From: Amphiduros pacificus | Lineage: Eukaryota; Annelida; Polychaeta; Phyllodocida; Hesionidae | Direction: 5' to 3' | Assembly (NCBI GenBank): GCA_949316495.1 | Contig: OX439000.1 | Location: 12,716,834-12,780,833, forward strand | Length of the DNA: 64,000 nucleotides | Shown here: positions 1-14,300 of the stretch, piece after piece | Numbering within the stretch: the first letter of the stretch is position 1 | How the letters are laid out: the number at the start of each line of letters is the position of its first letter | Notes under the pieces: generated by a model | Told to the model about the DNA's origin: nothing | Seen by the model: only the letters and a program-made list of their open reading frames with translations | Database searches by the model: none | Made by a program: the position numbers and the translations under genes

Positions 1-30
1 GTAATAAAAAATCTGTTTGGTGTATTTCAG

Positions 31-377
31 AGACCTTTGCCGACAAGTATTTTGGAGGTTTGGAGACACACTGGGTGGCCCTAATAGGGATGGGAATACT
101 GGTTCTACTTTTGTTCACAACAACAATTGTCATTATCTGCACTGTGGGATCTAAGAAAAGGTAAAGTACCTTTGTCGCTCCGTCTGACCAATACCGGCAC
201 TAAAATCTTGACAAAGATAAGACCTCCATTTTCGCTTATTAAAGGATTCTTAATCACAATTGGAACTCCCGGAATAGCATCATTGCCCTGTGAGAAAAAT
301 GTGTCAATTTTTAAGCTTAATACTTAATACTGAATTATTTTGTTATATTTTATAGCGATGATGGAGGAAAAAGCTAA
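31..377 (+). CDS. C-terminal exons of a single-pass membrane protein, probable tandem VWDE-like paralogue (partial)
   Basis: Two exons are visible. Exon 31-160 follows a clear acceptor (tgtatttcag), starts with two bases completing a codon (phase 1 entry) and ends in phase 2 before gtaaag. It encodes about 43 residues including a hydrophobic helix (WVALIGMGILVLLLFTTTIV) followed by a basic stop-transfer stretch. The last exon begins at 356 after ttatag and adds only SDDGGKS before TAA at 375-377, so the cytoplasmic tail is about a dozen residues. The transmembrane exon of the gene at 8267-27173 also enters in phase 1 and leaves in phase 2, so I infer a tandem paralogue with a much shorter tail. 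The rest of this gene lies left of the window; without it the family call is inference. Confidence 0.6.
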
Positions 378-1780
378 GATGGCCATGTTTTGAGATCTAC
401 AAGGTTGGATTTGACACGCAACCAGGGGAAGTGTGAGCTCCTTGTGGTCAAAACAGAAAATACAAGCAGCAAATGATATCATTATCATTAAAGATATAAG
501 TAAATGATGAAAATACCAGCTCAACTTCGTCATATTTCACTCAGCTATGTCGACTCATGCCTGGAGAATGAATTCAATATACGATATCAGTGGAAAAACA
601 CCTTTGTGTGATTTGTATCATATAAAAACGTGATATATAAATATGTATATATAAATATATATTATATATAATGTAAAGCATATTGGAATTTATACGTGTA
701 TACATATTGATATTAATATTGACCTGTCAAGACTAAGGTCAACTAAAATACTGATAGTATCCTCTGGAGACGGAGGTGATATTATATTAATGTGAAACTC
801 TAGTGTCAGAGGGTAATTTTATGGTAATATGCTTTTCTGTCAGTGGTTATATTAGATTATGGCCCTCTTAGTAGGGTTTTGTTATCACAAATTGGTCCTT
901 TGGTGGCAAAGGGTGATATTCCCTTTTGTGTGCTCTGGTGTCCGAGGATATTAATATTATAAATGATCTACTGATGTCTGTGGGTTATATTATCATAAAA
1001 TTGGTTTTCTAGTTAAATAAAGTAGTGTAAAATTAATATGGTCCTTTAGTGACATAGATTAATACTATTAATTTGATCCTCTGATGATGGCAGCGGGAAT
1101 GTGAACTGCTCCGACACATAAAATACTTTGTAATAAAACAAACCTGCAAATCCTCTGTGAGATCCTGATTAGTTTAGAAAAAAAGAGCTGTGAATATCTA
1201 TATTTCGTTTAGACTGAGGAAAGATTTGTGGATATCTATATTTCGTTTAGACAGAAGAAAAGAGTTTAATATAGGCTGCATTTTCAACTTCATTTTCTGC
1301 AATGGGGTTTTCCCAGTTTATAATAAATGATGAATATACTCGTATATGCAGGTAACTATGAAAACAACTTAAACCATTAGGGAATGTTTGAAAGAGGCGA
1401 TGCGATAAATACCTCAAATGTATCCTTGAGATACGAGCATGAAAACAGTGGTTACAAATAATATGTTTATTGACGATAGTCATAATAAGTTTCTCTATGA
1501 AACTTTTTTGCCCGATGCATTGCCCTTGATAAATGTGCAGCCAGTACTATTATTATTATCATTGTATGAAACAAATTAGCAAGCACCTGATTATTGGATA
1601 GATGTCAGGTTTATGGCCACACTCAAAGTATGAAAGTCTGAGTTTGTAAATAGAATACCAACGTAAATAACAAAAAACCCAAAAAGTTGAATAAATATTT
1701 TAAATATTTCTTAACTTTTCAGTTGTCTATATCCTTAAACATGGATAGCTTGCATTCATTCTCTAGGTTATAGTCCTCAG
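378..1780. other. 3' UTR and intergenic DNA
   Basis: No coding exon seen. AATAAA occurs at 1016-1021, a candidate polyadenylation signal for the gene ending at 377. Between about 770 and 1090 the sequence has loosely repeated phrases built on GGTCCTTTRGTG followed by ATATTA, which look like a very old decayed tandem repeat. Confidence 0.4.
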
Positions 1781-4230
1781 TGTCCTCTATATTGCCGTCA
1801 CTATGTCCCAGTATGATCCCTCTTGCCTTGTGTCCTCTATATGGCCGTCACTATATCCCAGTATGATCCCTCTTCCCTTGTGTCCTCTATTTGGCCGTCA
1901 CTGTGTCCCAGTATGATCCCTCTTCCCTTGTGTCCTCTATATGGCCGTCACTATGTCCCAGTATGATCCCTCTTACCTTGTGTCCTCTATATGGCCGTCA
2001 CTATGTCCCAGTATGATCCCTCTTGCCTTGTGTCCTCTATATAGCCGTTACTATGTCCCAGTATGATCCCTCTTCCCTTGTGTCCTCTATATAGCCGTTA
2101 CTATGTCCCAGTTTGATCCCTCTTCCCTTGTGTCCTCTATATAGCCGTCACTATGTCCCAGTATGATCCCTCTTCCCTTGTGTCCTCTATATAGCCGTTA
2201 CTATGTCCCAGTATGATCCCTCTTCCCTTGTGTCCTCTATATAGCCGTCACTATGTCCCAGTATGATCCCTCTTCCCTTGTGTCCTCTATATGGCCGTCA
2301 CTATGTCCCAGTATGATCCCTCTTACCTTGTGTCCTCTATATAGCTGTACTATGTCCCAGTATGATCCCTCTTCCCTTGTGTCCTCTATATAGCCGTCAC
2401 TATGTCCCAGTATGATCCCTCTTCCCTTGTGTCCTCTATATGGCCGTCACTATGTCCCAGTATGATCCCTCTTCCCTTGTGTCCTCTATATGGCCGTCAC
2501 TATGTCCCAGTATGATCCCTCTTCCCCTGTGTCCTCTATATGGCCGTCACTATGTCCCAGTTTGATCCCTCTTCCCTTGTGTCCTCTATATGGCCGTCAC
2601 TATGTCCCAGTATGATCCCTCTTACCTTGTGTCCTCTATATGGCCGTCACTATGTCCCAGTTTGATCCCTCTTTCTTAGTGTCCTCTATATGACCGTCAC
2701 TATGTCCCAGTATAATCCCTCTTCCCTTGTGTCCTCTATATGGCCGTAACTATGTCCCAGTTTGATCCCTCTTTCTTAGTGTCCTCTATATGACCGTCAC
2801 TATGTCCCAGTATGATCCCTCTTACCTTGTGTCCTCTATATGGCCGTCACTGTGTCCCAGTATGATCCCTATTACTTTGTGTCCTCTATCGCCGTCACTA
2901 TGTCCCAGTATGATCCCTCTTACCTTGTGTCCTCTATATGGCCGTCACTATGTCCCAGTATGATCCCTCTTCCCTTGTGTCCTCTATTTGGCCGTCACTA
3001 TGTCCCAGTATGATCCCTCTTGCCTTGTGTCCTCTATTTGGCCGTCACTATTTCCCAGTATGATCCCTCTTCCCTTGTGTCCTCTATATGGCCGTCACTA
3101 TGTCCCAGTATGATCCCTATTACTTTGTGTCCTCTATATGGCCGTCACTATGTCCCAGTATGATCCCTCTTCCCTTGTTTCCTCTATATAGCCGTTACTG
3201 TGTCCCAGTATGATCCCTCTTACCTTGTGTCCTCTATATAGCCGTTACTATGTCCCAGTATGATCCCTCTTACCTTGTGTCCTCTATATAGCCGTCACTA
3301 TGTCCCAGTATGATCCCTCTTACCTTGTGTCCTCTATATGGCCGTCACTATGTCCCAGTATGATCCCTCTTACCTTGTGTCCTCTATATGGCCGTCACTA
3401 TGTCCCAGTTTGATCCCTCTTTCTTAGTGTCTTCTATATGGCCGTCACTATGTCCCAGTATGATCCCTATTACTTTGTGTCCTCTATCGCCGTCACTATG
3501 TCCCAGTATGATCCCTCTTCCCTTGTGTCCTCTATATGGCCGTCACTATGTCCCAGTATGATCCCTCTTACCTTGTGTCTTCTATATGGCCGTCACTATG
3601 TCCCAGTATGATCCCTATTACTTTGTGTCCTCTATCGCCGTCACTATGTCCCAGTATGATCCCTCTTACCTTGTGTCCTCTATATAGCCGTCACTGTGTC
3701 CCAGTATGATCCCTCTTACCTTGTGTCCTCTATATGGCCGTCACTATGTCCCAGTATGATCCCTCTTACCTTGTGTCCTCTATATGGCCGTCACTATGTC
3801 CCAGTATGATCCCTCTTACCTTGTGTCCTCTATATGGCCGTCACTATGTCCCAGTTTGATCCCTCTTTCTTAGTGTCTTCTATATGGCCGTCACTATGTC
3901 CCAGTATGATCCCTATTACTTTGTGTCCTCTATCGCCGTCACTATGTCCCAGTATGATCCCTCTTCCCTTGTGTCCTCTATATGGCCGTCACTATGTCCC
4001 AGTATGATCCCTCTTACCTTGTGTCTTCTATATGGCCGTCACTATGTCCCAGTATGATCCCTATTACTTTGTGTCCTCTATCGCCGTCACTATGTCCCAG
4101 TATGATCCCTCTTACCTTGTGTCCTCTATATGGCCGTCACTGTGTCCCAGTATGATCCCTCTTCCCTTGTGTCGTCTATATGGCCGTCACTATGTCCCAA
4201 TATGTTCTCTCTTCCCTTGTGTCGTGTATA
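1781..4230. repeat. 50-bp satellite array, about 49 units
   Basis: Units contain GGCCGTCACTATGTCCCAG and a variable block ending TTCCCTTG, TACCTTG or TTTCTTAG. Most units are 50 bp; a shortened variant lacks the bases between CTCTAT and CGCCGTC. Sub-variants recur in a fixed order, giving a higher-order period of about 446 bp (the TTTCTTAGTGTCTTC variant at about 3420 recurs at about 3866). Short ORFs inside are by-products of the repeat. Confidence 0.95.
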
Positions 4231-7200
4231 TAATCGTGTAAATATTTGAATTAGTTGTGTCATCTGGTGGAGTTCATATTCAAAGCATGTCAAAACCATC
4301 GCATATCCTTTTCTTCCAATTTACCTCTTTTTGATCGCTTGGTTAACTTTTGAAGCACTTTGTGCAATTTCGCGTAAAGAAAAAATGTCACGTGTAGATA
4401 TGCCGCCTCTAAAATTTGTCATTATAATTTATTTTATCGAATTGGAAGTGCAGTTCCTTTTCAAAAATCACCTCATTGGGACGTCATTTCTGAGTTTAGA
4501 GGAGTCATGTGTGCACTGTGTAACTTTAAAAGGTATGTATCTTTAAAAGCATGCAATCTCTGGCGATATATGCGGAACATTTAACAACTGGAGCAAGAGG
4601 GTATCCCTGAGGACCTGGAACTTCCCCAAATAGGTAACACAATCGTGCAAAGAAAATCCAACATCGGTGATAATTTGTGACAACTGTAGTTGCCTGTGGA
4701 AATCAATTATGTAGACATCCTGAATGCCTGATAAAAAAAAATGTGTAAAATGAGTCAAAAGTGTGAATGTCTACTCGGATGCCATTGAAGGTCAAAACTG
4801 TAAAAACTGGATTTCATGACAGAGATGTATTGTCTGTAAGATATTGAGATACAATCTTATCTGATGTGCAGTTTATACATTGATATGGACTTTATTTGTG
4901 CTGTATCAAACTCTTTGTATAAATTCAAACTGAAATAGTCGTAACAACCCTCAGCATTGTACTATGATGCGAGAAAACTAAGGGTTTTCTACATTCTATA
5001 TGTTTAGCTGTGTCTCTACGGTGAGAGTGGAAATTATCCTTCATTGAATTTCATGTTTCTGATATGAGATGAGGCCCACGCCTGAAAGGTTTACCCCTAA
5101 TCCTTGTAAATCTGTGATTTGGTGGGATGTCATATCAAGGGACTGCGACATGACAAGTCAGTGAGACAGCAATATTTCTGCTTCAAATAGGTCTCATCAT
5201 GAAATGACTAAAATAATGTTACAGTCAATGCATATCAGGCCATTAAGAGATTTTGATGTACTGTTCGATTAACTTAGTGCCACCCAGCTTTTAGTGCTTT
5301 CACAGCTTGGCTATAACTATTGCAAACTATTTGTCCAGTTACACAATACATGCATTCTCTGCTCTCCCATACTCAATTATTAAGTTTCTTACTCCAGTTT
5401 TCACTCCAGTGTTTCACACATCATAACTGTAAAACCCATACAAATAAACAAATAAACAAAATCTGTCCTTCTATCTGTCTGTCACTTTCAACTTTCTCCT
5501 CTTAAACTACTGAAGGATCTATTCATAATTGAGATATATTTTAGAGGGCCAATTTTATCTGTTTTCCACGAGGCTCAAATTTTCCTCAATCTTTGGGATT
5601 CAAAAAAGTCGTTAGCTATCACAGTGTTATTAATTATGCAATAAAGTGGCTCCAACTAGGCAGCCAGTGCCTTATTTTGGTTATTTATTTATTACCTAAG
5701 TTAGAGATTTTTAGAGAAAATGGAATGTAGTGGTGTCACTGAGTGACTGTCATTGAGGATTGAAAATCCACATGTTAGGGTTTTTTTCTCTTGTTGCAGA
5801 GAAAGCCAACTTGTAAGTAATTTCCGTCAGTAATTTCAGTATCTTCTCACACACACAATTTCTATTATATACAAATTGACATCATAAGAGATATAGCAAG
5901 AAATAGAATTTGTGTCCAATTTACATCTGCAAGATGATAAAATAACGCTAAGCAGAATCTCGTGTATCACTTTTATTTTTAAAAAGTCCTCTATCTTTAT
6001 ACGAACGTCTTGGATATTTCATATCAGTGAATATTCTCAAAATGGCAAAAAGTTATTTTATTTGCATATGCATATACACCTGGAATATCCATTGACTCAT
6101 TGTTCCAATCTATATGAACATAGCCTCAGTTTGGGAATTCAGGAATAAAGCGATGTGGGGTTGATGGATTCGGGGTACAATACTTTGACTGCTCTGAAGC
6201 TGCAGAACCGGATTGATTTGAAAAAACATTATCTTTTTTGAAGCAATTTGTCAGCATTGTAAGGAAGGAGTCAATAATAGTTTGAAAAAGAAGTGGTCAG
6301 CACAGTTCTAAGGCTATTTTCCTTTATTTATAGAGAATATATCCATCAACTTTCAGCTTATAAACAGTCTATAAAAAGCATATGTAAATGTGGTTTAAAG
6401 GCTTTGAATATAGTGTCCTCTAACCTTTTCGTTACTTTTTTATTGGAATATACACAACAACGCGATTTTAAAACCAGCCGAAAAATCTAATTGAATAATA
6501 TTGTGAAGGGTGTTTACTTAAGCACTAATTTGATTGATCACCAATATAGAAAAGCTTGACACATAATCAAATACATAAAACACACTCCTACTAATTCAAT
6601 ACACCGCAGAGCCATTTAGAAAATCGGTGCAGCGCTTGCAGGAACCAACTGTTGAAGAATCTGTCTCTTTGTTAACTCCAGTGCACCTTTTAACGTCAAA
6701 ATCTTTATTGGTCACGATGTGGATTTGTTTCCTTTGTGTACAATCTAGAATTAAACTGGCCTTCCTGATTTTAGAATACTCTATGATCTGGTATATTTGT
6801 GGCCCGAATGGTTCTTTTCACAATATATTATGACATATTTTATAATGACGTAATGATAATGACGGGCACTGCAGAGGACATGACTGTATTTGCCATTGCC
6901 TATACCTGTCCTTGAACCCAATATGCAGCAGTTTTTCACCTTTGTGGTTAGGTATGAATGTGTTGTTGCCAAACTCCCAAAAAGCACTGTACTAAATAAA
7001 TGTTTTGTTGTTGTGAACAGGATCTCTGTCATAAGTAAGTAGGCGTTGATAAAACTGCTTTAAAGGAAGTAGGCGTTGATGAAAGACAAGTGAGCTGAGT
7101 TTCAGAATAATAACATTTATTCCAGATGCTTTTAAATCTACTTTCTCTGCTTTGGCACACATTTGGCACACATTTGGCAATCTTGAATTATCATAAATAC

Positions 7201-7303
7201 TTTTCACTGGGACTTACATGCCACCTGTAATAGTTTCAATTCTAACTTATCCATACTCATCAAAACAAACAAATTATCAGATTATTTTAATCAATATATT
7301 GTT
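4231..7303. other. Intergenic AT-rich DNA
   Basis: No exon, RNA gene or terminal-repeat element recognised in this 3-kb stretch. Short ORFs on both strands have no protein-like features and no convincing splice sites. Confidence 0.5.
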
Positions 7304-8266
<963 letters not shown>

Positions 8267-8336
8267 ATGTGTGGATATCGGCAAATATGTTGGATGCTGG
8301 TCCTAATATGTTTGAGTCCAGCCATTTTGGAGAGAA
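8267..8336 (+). other. Exon 1: signal peptide of the VWDE-like protein
   Basis: ATG at 8267 opens a 23-codon stretch with a hydrophobic core (ICWMLVLICLSPA), ending at a strong donor (AGAA/gtaagtg) in phase 1. The next recognisable coding exon, at 15046, enters with two bases, so the frame joins cleanly. The start was chosen because a signal peptide is expected on a protein with vWD, EGF and transmembrane segments. Confidence 0.7.
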
Positions 8337-11300
8337 GTAAGTGAAGGGTTTAATCTTAGAGCTGTCTGATGTATTAGTCAGTGGCCTAGTTGTGATAAGT
8401 ATAAAGCGGTGCATGTGGGTCACAAGTCAACATCCTCTAACTGGTATCACTGCTTGGTTAATCATGCACGGAAATTACTAACACATAACCTATGACATAT
8501 CAAAATGTACATAGTATGGCATGGTTCATGATATTACGATAATGTAACGATAATGTAGGAAGCACAACATTAAGCATGATATTAACATGGTGTGAGCCAA
8601 CATCATATGTCATGTCATTTCTACATGGTTGACATCTTCCGCTGACTCAAACTGTCTGTTAAATCACCCCGAAAATATTTTGATATTATACCAGGAAGCG
8701 GGAAAGAAACCATGCTAAGTTGGATAATAAGTTTTGGCCACACATATCACACAAAAAGAAAGATTCATAACGCTCAGTTATGTCATGTTTGGCAGAAAAA
8801 TTTATTTGTACTTTGCTCATGATGTTTAGTCTGGGTTCTTCCATACATGTATTTCAATTGCAAAATCTCCTTTTATTTTGTTGTCGATATCTATCAAAAA
8901 TTCTTGACAGTTATATGTCCATACATGCATTTATAATATTTAACTATATGACTCATTTGCACGAGGTTTTTAAGATATCATCTGGTACTATATGAACCGT
9001 GAAATACGAAACATTCACCTCTAAAATCTAAGCATAAACATAGTTATTTTGTATTTAAACTACTCTGAATTGTATCATATCAATTAAAGAAATAAACCTA
9101 ATTCTATTTAGCTACCACAAGGATAGAACACAACGCATTTTGCAATGGGTGAAACTATTTGTAATATCTATCATATGACACATTAAAAAAAGTATATTTT
9201 CAAAGTTTCTCATTTATTATTGTACATGGATACTGTATTTTTGCACACCTTTCTATCCAATTATTTGGCCCCTGGGGGCAACAAATCTGAGTGTCCTTAC
9301 TGCATTGTCACCTGCTATATCCTCTGGCACATTCCCCCACATTGTATGAATATATACCTTGATCGTTGTGTACTACTTCCAAACTGTATATATTGTATCA
9401 TATTTGACAATATTCATTACTTTACGTGCGGAATTAATTAAAATCATATTCATAAACCTTGCATCTAATTGATCACCATAACAGGTGGTATATATTACGA
9501 ATGGCTTTTATATTTAATAGCCCCAGAGGCCAGATGATGCCTATTTTTTTTTTGAATTTCACAATTTAGCACCAAAGATTTTATACCTTTGTTCAATAGA
9601 TGGTGCATCACATCTATCAGATATAACATGGGCAGTTGAATAACCAGTGTGTAGATAGTTTTTGGCTCGCAATGGGAAACACGGGGTAGCTTATTCTGGC
9701 ACAGGTTATCAGTTTACTGAGAAAGAAGGAGCCAAAGTTTGCCTAGAATATGACATAATATGCAAAGGCATGATATAAACAAGATAGGTATTAAGGCAAA
9801 CATGGAGTATGTACAGAAAGCTATCCCACCCTTGTGATACTATTTCATAGTTTGCTTTGATGTACAACATGACAAACATTCCTGGGCTGCCAAATATTTA
9901 TTTTATGAATACTTGGAGTACGATAATCAGAATATCAATAGCCCAATGATCGATGAAAATTATCTGGATTGTTGAGGTACTGGAAGGTAACTTCCGATGA
10001 TCCTTTGATCCTTGGGCGCCGATTCCATAAGCTTATATAACATCAGGGGACACGAATCTTTGATCTTTTGGGTTGCTGGACAACTGTCACCAAACAGAAC
10101 ACTCTTTTGTCTCACTATTTCTGCTATCTTTACTCAATAAAGCTGCCTGTATGCAAAGCTAGCATGCTTTAAATGGAAGACCTATTGACCCATATTTGAA
10201 TCGCCAGTGCTATAACCAACCTCTGAGTTAGCAGCTGCTGGTATTGGATTTGTATAGCTGCTGATATTGGGTTTGCATTATCTAAGCAGCAGCTCACATG
10301 GTTGACATCTTCCATATCCATGGAAACAAAGATGCATAATGAAGTCCATAACAATCTGGGAGGAAATGACAATATGTGTGGTTTTATACAAAGCACATAG
10401 TAAACTTTGTTGTTATCTGTATTCAGGCAAATGGCATGTAAATGGAGTCTTTATATTTAGCAGTGTTTATGAATTAGATCAGAAAACAGGGTGTAAGCAG
10501 ACTGTAGTACAAAGTAAAATACCTATTTCATTAGGTCAGATACCAGCCAGTGCAATGTATATAGTATCAAGAAATTTGGCTGTAGAACTGTGTACTATTA
10601 TTATTAATACCACAGATTGGTACATTTGTCACAAGGTATATAGTTATAATTTAAATTACATCAAAGATTATATGGAGGTATTTAAAAGTTTAAAAGAAAT
10701 CATATTAAAAAAAGGTTGGGATATGTGGATCTATGTGTTTCTTGATAAATTATAAATATCGAACTAGTAGATTTTGTTTCCCTTTTCTGCATTTTCTTAT
10801 ATTATTACATCCTTTCGACTGGTCCACTTTATAACTATGATTTACTTAATACAATACTTGATACTCCTCTGATCCATTGTGATTGTAGCTTTCACATCTA
10901 GAAGAAGATATTTTGTTGCACACATCAATGTAGCACAACAGTGCAATGACACGTTATACATCAAACATTTTCTTTGCCTTCGTTTTCAGACTTTCGATGA
11001 CAACGTGCTCTTTTGTGTTTATTCCCTTCCTTTAGTCACACTGTTAAACAGCAAGACTTTACACATTTTCAAAGATTGGCTTTTTCTTTTCTACCTCAAA
11101 TATTCCTTCTGGTTCTTTTTAATGCCAACATTATGTTGTTTGTTTTGACATTCTTGTATTTTATCTACGATAAACATCAGAGAAGGTTTAGCATATCGAA
11201 ATGTGTTAAAGATATCACTGTAGTTACTGAACTCGCTTATCCATGGATCACTGTCCCCAAGGAAAAGCATCAAGCATTATTTGTATTACCAACCCACAAA

Positions 11301-14300
11301 CCAGCATAGTTACTGCAGAACTCTTTACAACAGAATGGGAGATAATATTTCCTGTAGTGTTGTAAGGTACGTGCTCAGTACGTGATGGGTCAAAACCTGA
11401 TGATGAGTGAAAGAAATTCCACAAATATATAATGATGATATATTTATATTGTGATTGTATATTTATGATCATATATATGTTTATTTATGAATGTCTACTA
11501 CTCAAGAATAGTGGGAATTAGAGATGGGCCCCGTTAATAGTTTAGCGGGACGATACCAATACTGATACTTCATAAACGATACCAATACTTGCATGATACT
11601 GATACCTATACTTGACGATAGGGCTGCCATACCGTCCCATTAAAAACAACACACTTGAACTTCACAAACAAAATTGAAAGTGCAAAAAAAAACTTGTTTG
11701 AACTCAATAAAGAACATATATCGTATTATCCCTAATAGTCCTGTCTGAAGCCTATCTGCAGACCAGGCCTTGCTATCTCAGTAATTAATATACAAACAGT
11801 ACTAGGACCATTATTATTCACTGCATATATGGAGCCTCTGTCTGATATTGTTGGTAATTTTGGTCTCAAACATCACATATATGCTGATGATACACAATTA
11901 TACATTACAATAGATCCAAAATCTGAAGAAAATAGAAATATGTCTTGTAGGGAAATGGAAAACTGTATTAAATTAATAAGGAAATTTTTAATAGAAAATA
12001 AAATGAAGATAAATGATGAGAAAACAGAAATGCTTTTATGTGGAAAAAGCTGTGATTTCAGAAAATACAATGTACCTAATGAAATCTTAGTAGGGGAAAC
12101 TAATATCTCTAGATCAAAAACAGTTAAGGATCTTGGAGTTATCCTAGACCAGGAATTATCAATGAAATCTCAAATTAAGAAAATGTGCAAAAATGGCTAT
12201 TTTCATGTTAAAAATTTAGCTAGTATCAGAAACTGTTTAGATGAGAAAACAGCAAACAGTCTTGCTCACGCTTTTGTCACTTCCACTCTTGACTATGGAA
12301 ATTCACTTTTAGCAGGTCTACCAAAGTGTGAAATTGCCAAACTGCAAAAGTTGCAGAATGCAGCAGCAAGAGTAGTGGGTAAACTTAAAAAGAGGGACCA
12401 CATTACACAAAAGCTTATGGACCTGCATTGGCTGCCAGTAGAGGCGAGGATCGATTTTAAAGTCGCTCTATTAACATGGAAGGTGCAAAATGGCTTTGCC
12501 CCAAAATACCTTGCAGAGTTATTAACTTATAAGAAATCTGAATTGGGTCTAAGATCAAACAATAAAAATGAATATATTGTACCCAAGACTAATATGAAAA
12601 CATATGGTGACAGGGCCTTCATGGTATATGCTCCAAAAAATTGGAATGCCCTGCCCCTTGAAGTGAAAAATTGTAAGACTATAGACAGCTTCAAGAAGAA
12701 ACTAAAGACGCATTTATTCAGGAAGCACTATCTCGACATGCGCTTAGAGCAGACCTATATAAATTTTTATTATTATTATTATTATAACTTGCAATATGCA
12801 TTCAACCATATCAAAGAAAACACACACCCCTTGTAATGTTTGCCACAAACACTTGAATATTTCTCAATTTCACATGATGCTACACTGTAAACAACTCCTC
12901 ATGTTTGCATCAATGTGTAAGATCTGACACCTGAATGCTGGGTGAGGGTCTACATGTGGGTCACAGTATGGTGCACACCCCAGCCTCTTGTAACTTAATT
13001 GGTTAATAACCCTATAGGCATGTGGTCAAGTGGGAAAACTTCAGGGCTCAACACTGATTACAATAGATAATACTGTAGGTTAGTACAGTACCGGTTCCAA
13101 GAATCGGTTCAAGTTGAAAGAATCTGGACGGTTCCAAAACATTAGAAACCGACGGGTTCTCAGGACTCTTCAGTACCGGGGCCCATCCCTAGTGGGAATA
13201 ATGATATGTTATGAGCAGTTTCTCGTTCTTACCATTTAACAATAAATGCTCCAGGCAAATCTTCAATACCCATCTGCCCAGGGTAGGTACCTATGATGCC
13301 CTCTCATGTACCTAATATGGGCATTCCGCTCAGTTCAGGTTTGCCTTGTTATGCAGTGCAGGTACCCTGTTGCTCAGTGCAAGTTGCACAGTAAGGTACC
13401 AGAAGGTACCGATGTCATCTCAAGCAGAATAGATACCTTGGGTACCCTTCAGCTACCCTTCAGTTTAGTGTAGGTACCTTGTTATGCCTTGGTATGTAGG
13501 ATATGTATCTGGAATGCCCCTCTGATCTGCCAGATTAAAATAGAATAGACATTTATATCATGATAATGCTATCCTTGTATTGTGCTTGCCAGTCAGCTAT
13601 TGTCAACATTTGAATGTATAATCATATGACTATCCCTTGTGTAAATACTTAAACTTCCTGTTTTCAAAGGGAGGCACAAAACTATACCTAATCTCATAGA
13701 GTTCTTTTGAATTTTTGCAATTGATAAAAACACTTTATTGTGTTATGTCACAGTTGTGATGTTATCAAGCACCGTATTGTGATTTTGATCTCAATCATGT
13801 CATAATAATAATATGAAAACCCTTAAAGGGAAGAATTATTTTTCAAGGTTTTTTTTATCATATATTACATTTGCGTTCTTTGATAATTTCATACAATGTG
13901 GGTCAACGTCAAAATTGCTTTTCACAAAACATATAAACAAGATGTTGAAATTGAAAATATTATTCATTTTCCACCTCGCATAAGTTAATTTAAAAGGGTG
14001 AAAGGCTAACCTAAAAACAGCTTTGGCCTTGCTTCACCCCGGTACATTTATATATACAATCTTCCCAATGCTGTTTTGGATTGAGAGCAATATTCTGAGT
14101 AATTTGATATATACTATTGGGAAAATCAATAACCTCACAACGACTTTACTAAATGATAAATTACTTTGTGATGATATCCTTTACAGACAAAATATTTTAC
14201 CGGTGCAAAACAACCAATATCTCATGATTACAAAACAAGGCAGAAATAATACTTTGTTAATACATGATCAATTTCATTTTCCTGGTGATTTTAAAGCAAT

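Noticed and set aside
10339-10755. 138-codon ORF in intron 1
   Set aside because: AT-rich codons, no domain, no splice context; chance ORF in AT-rich DNA is likely.
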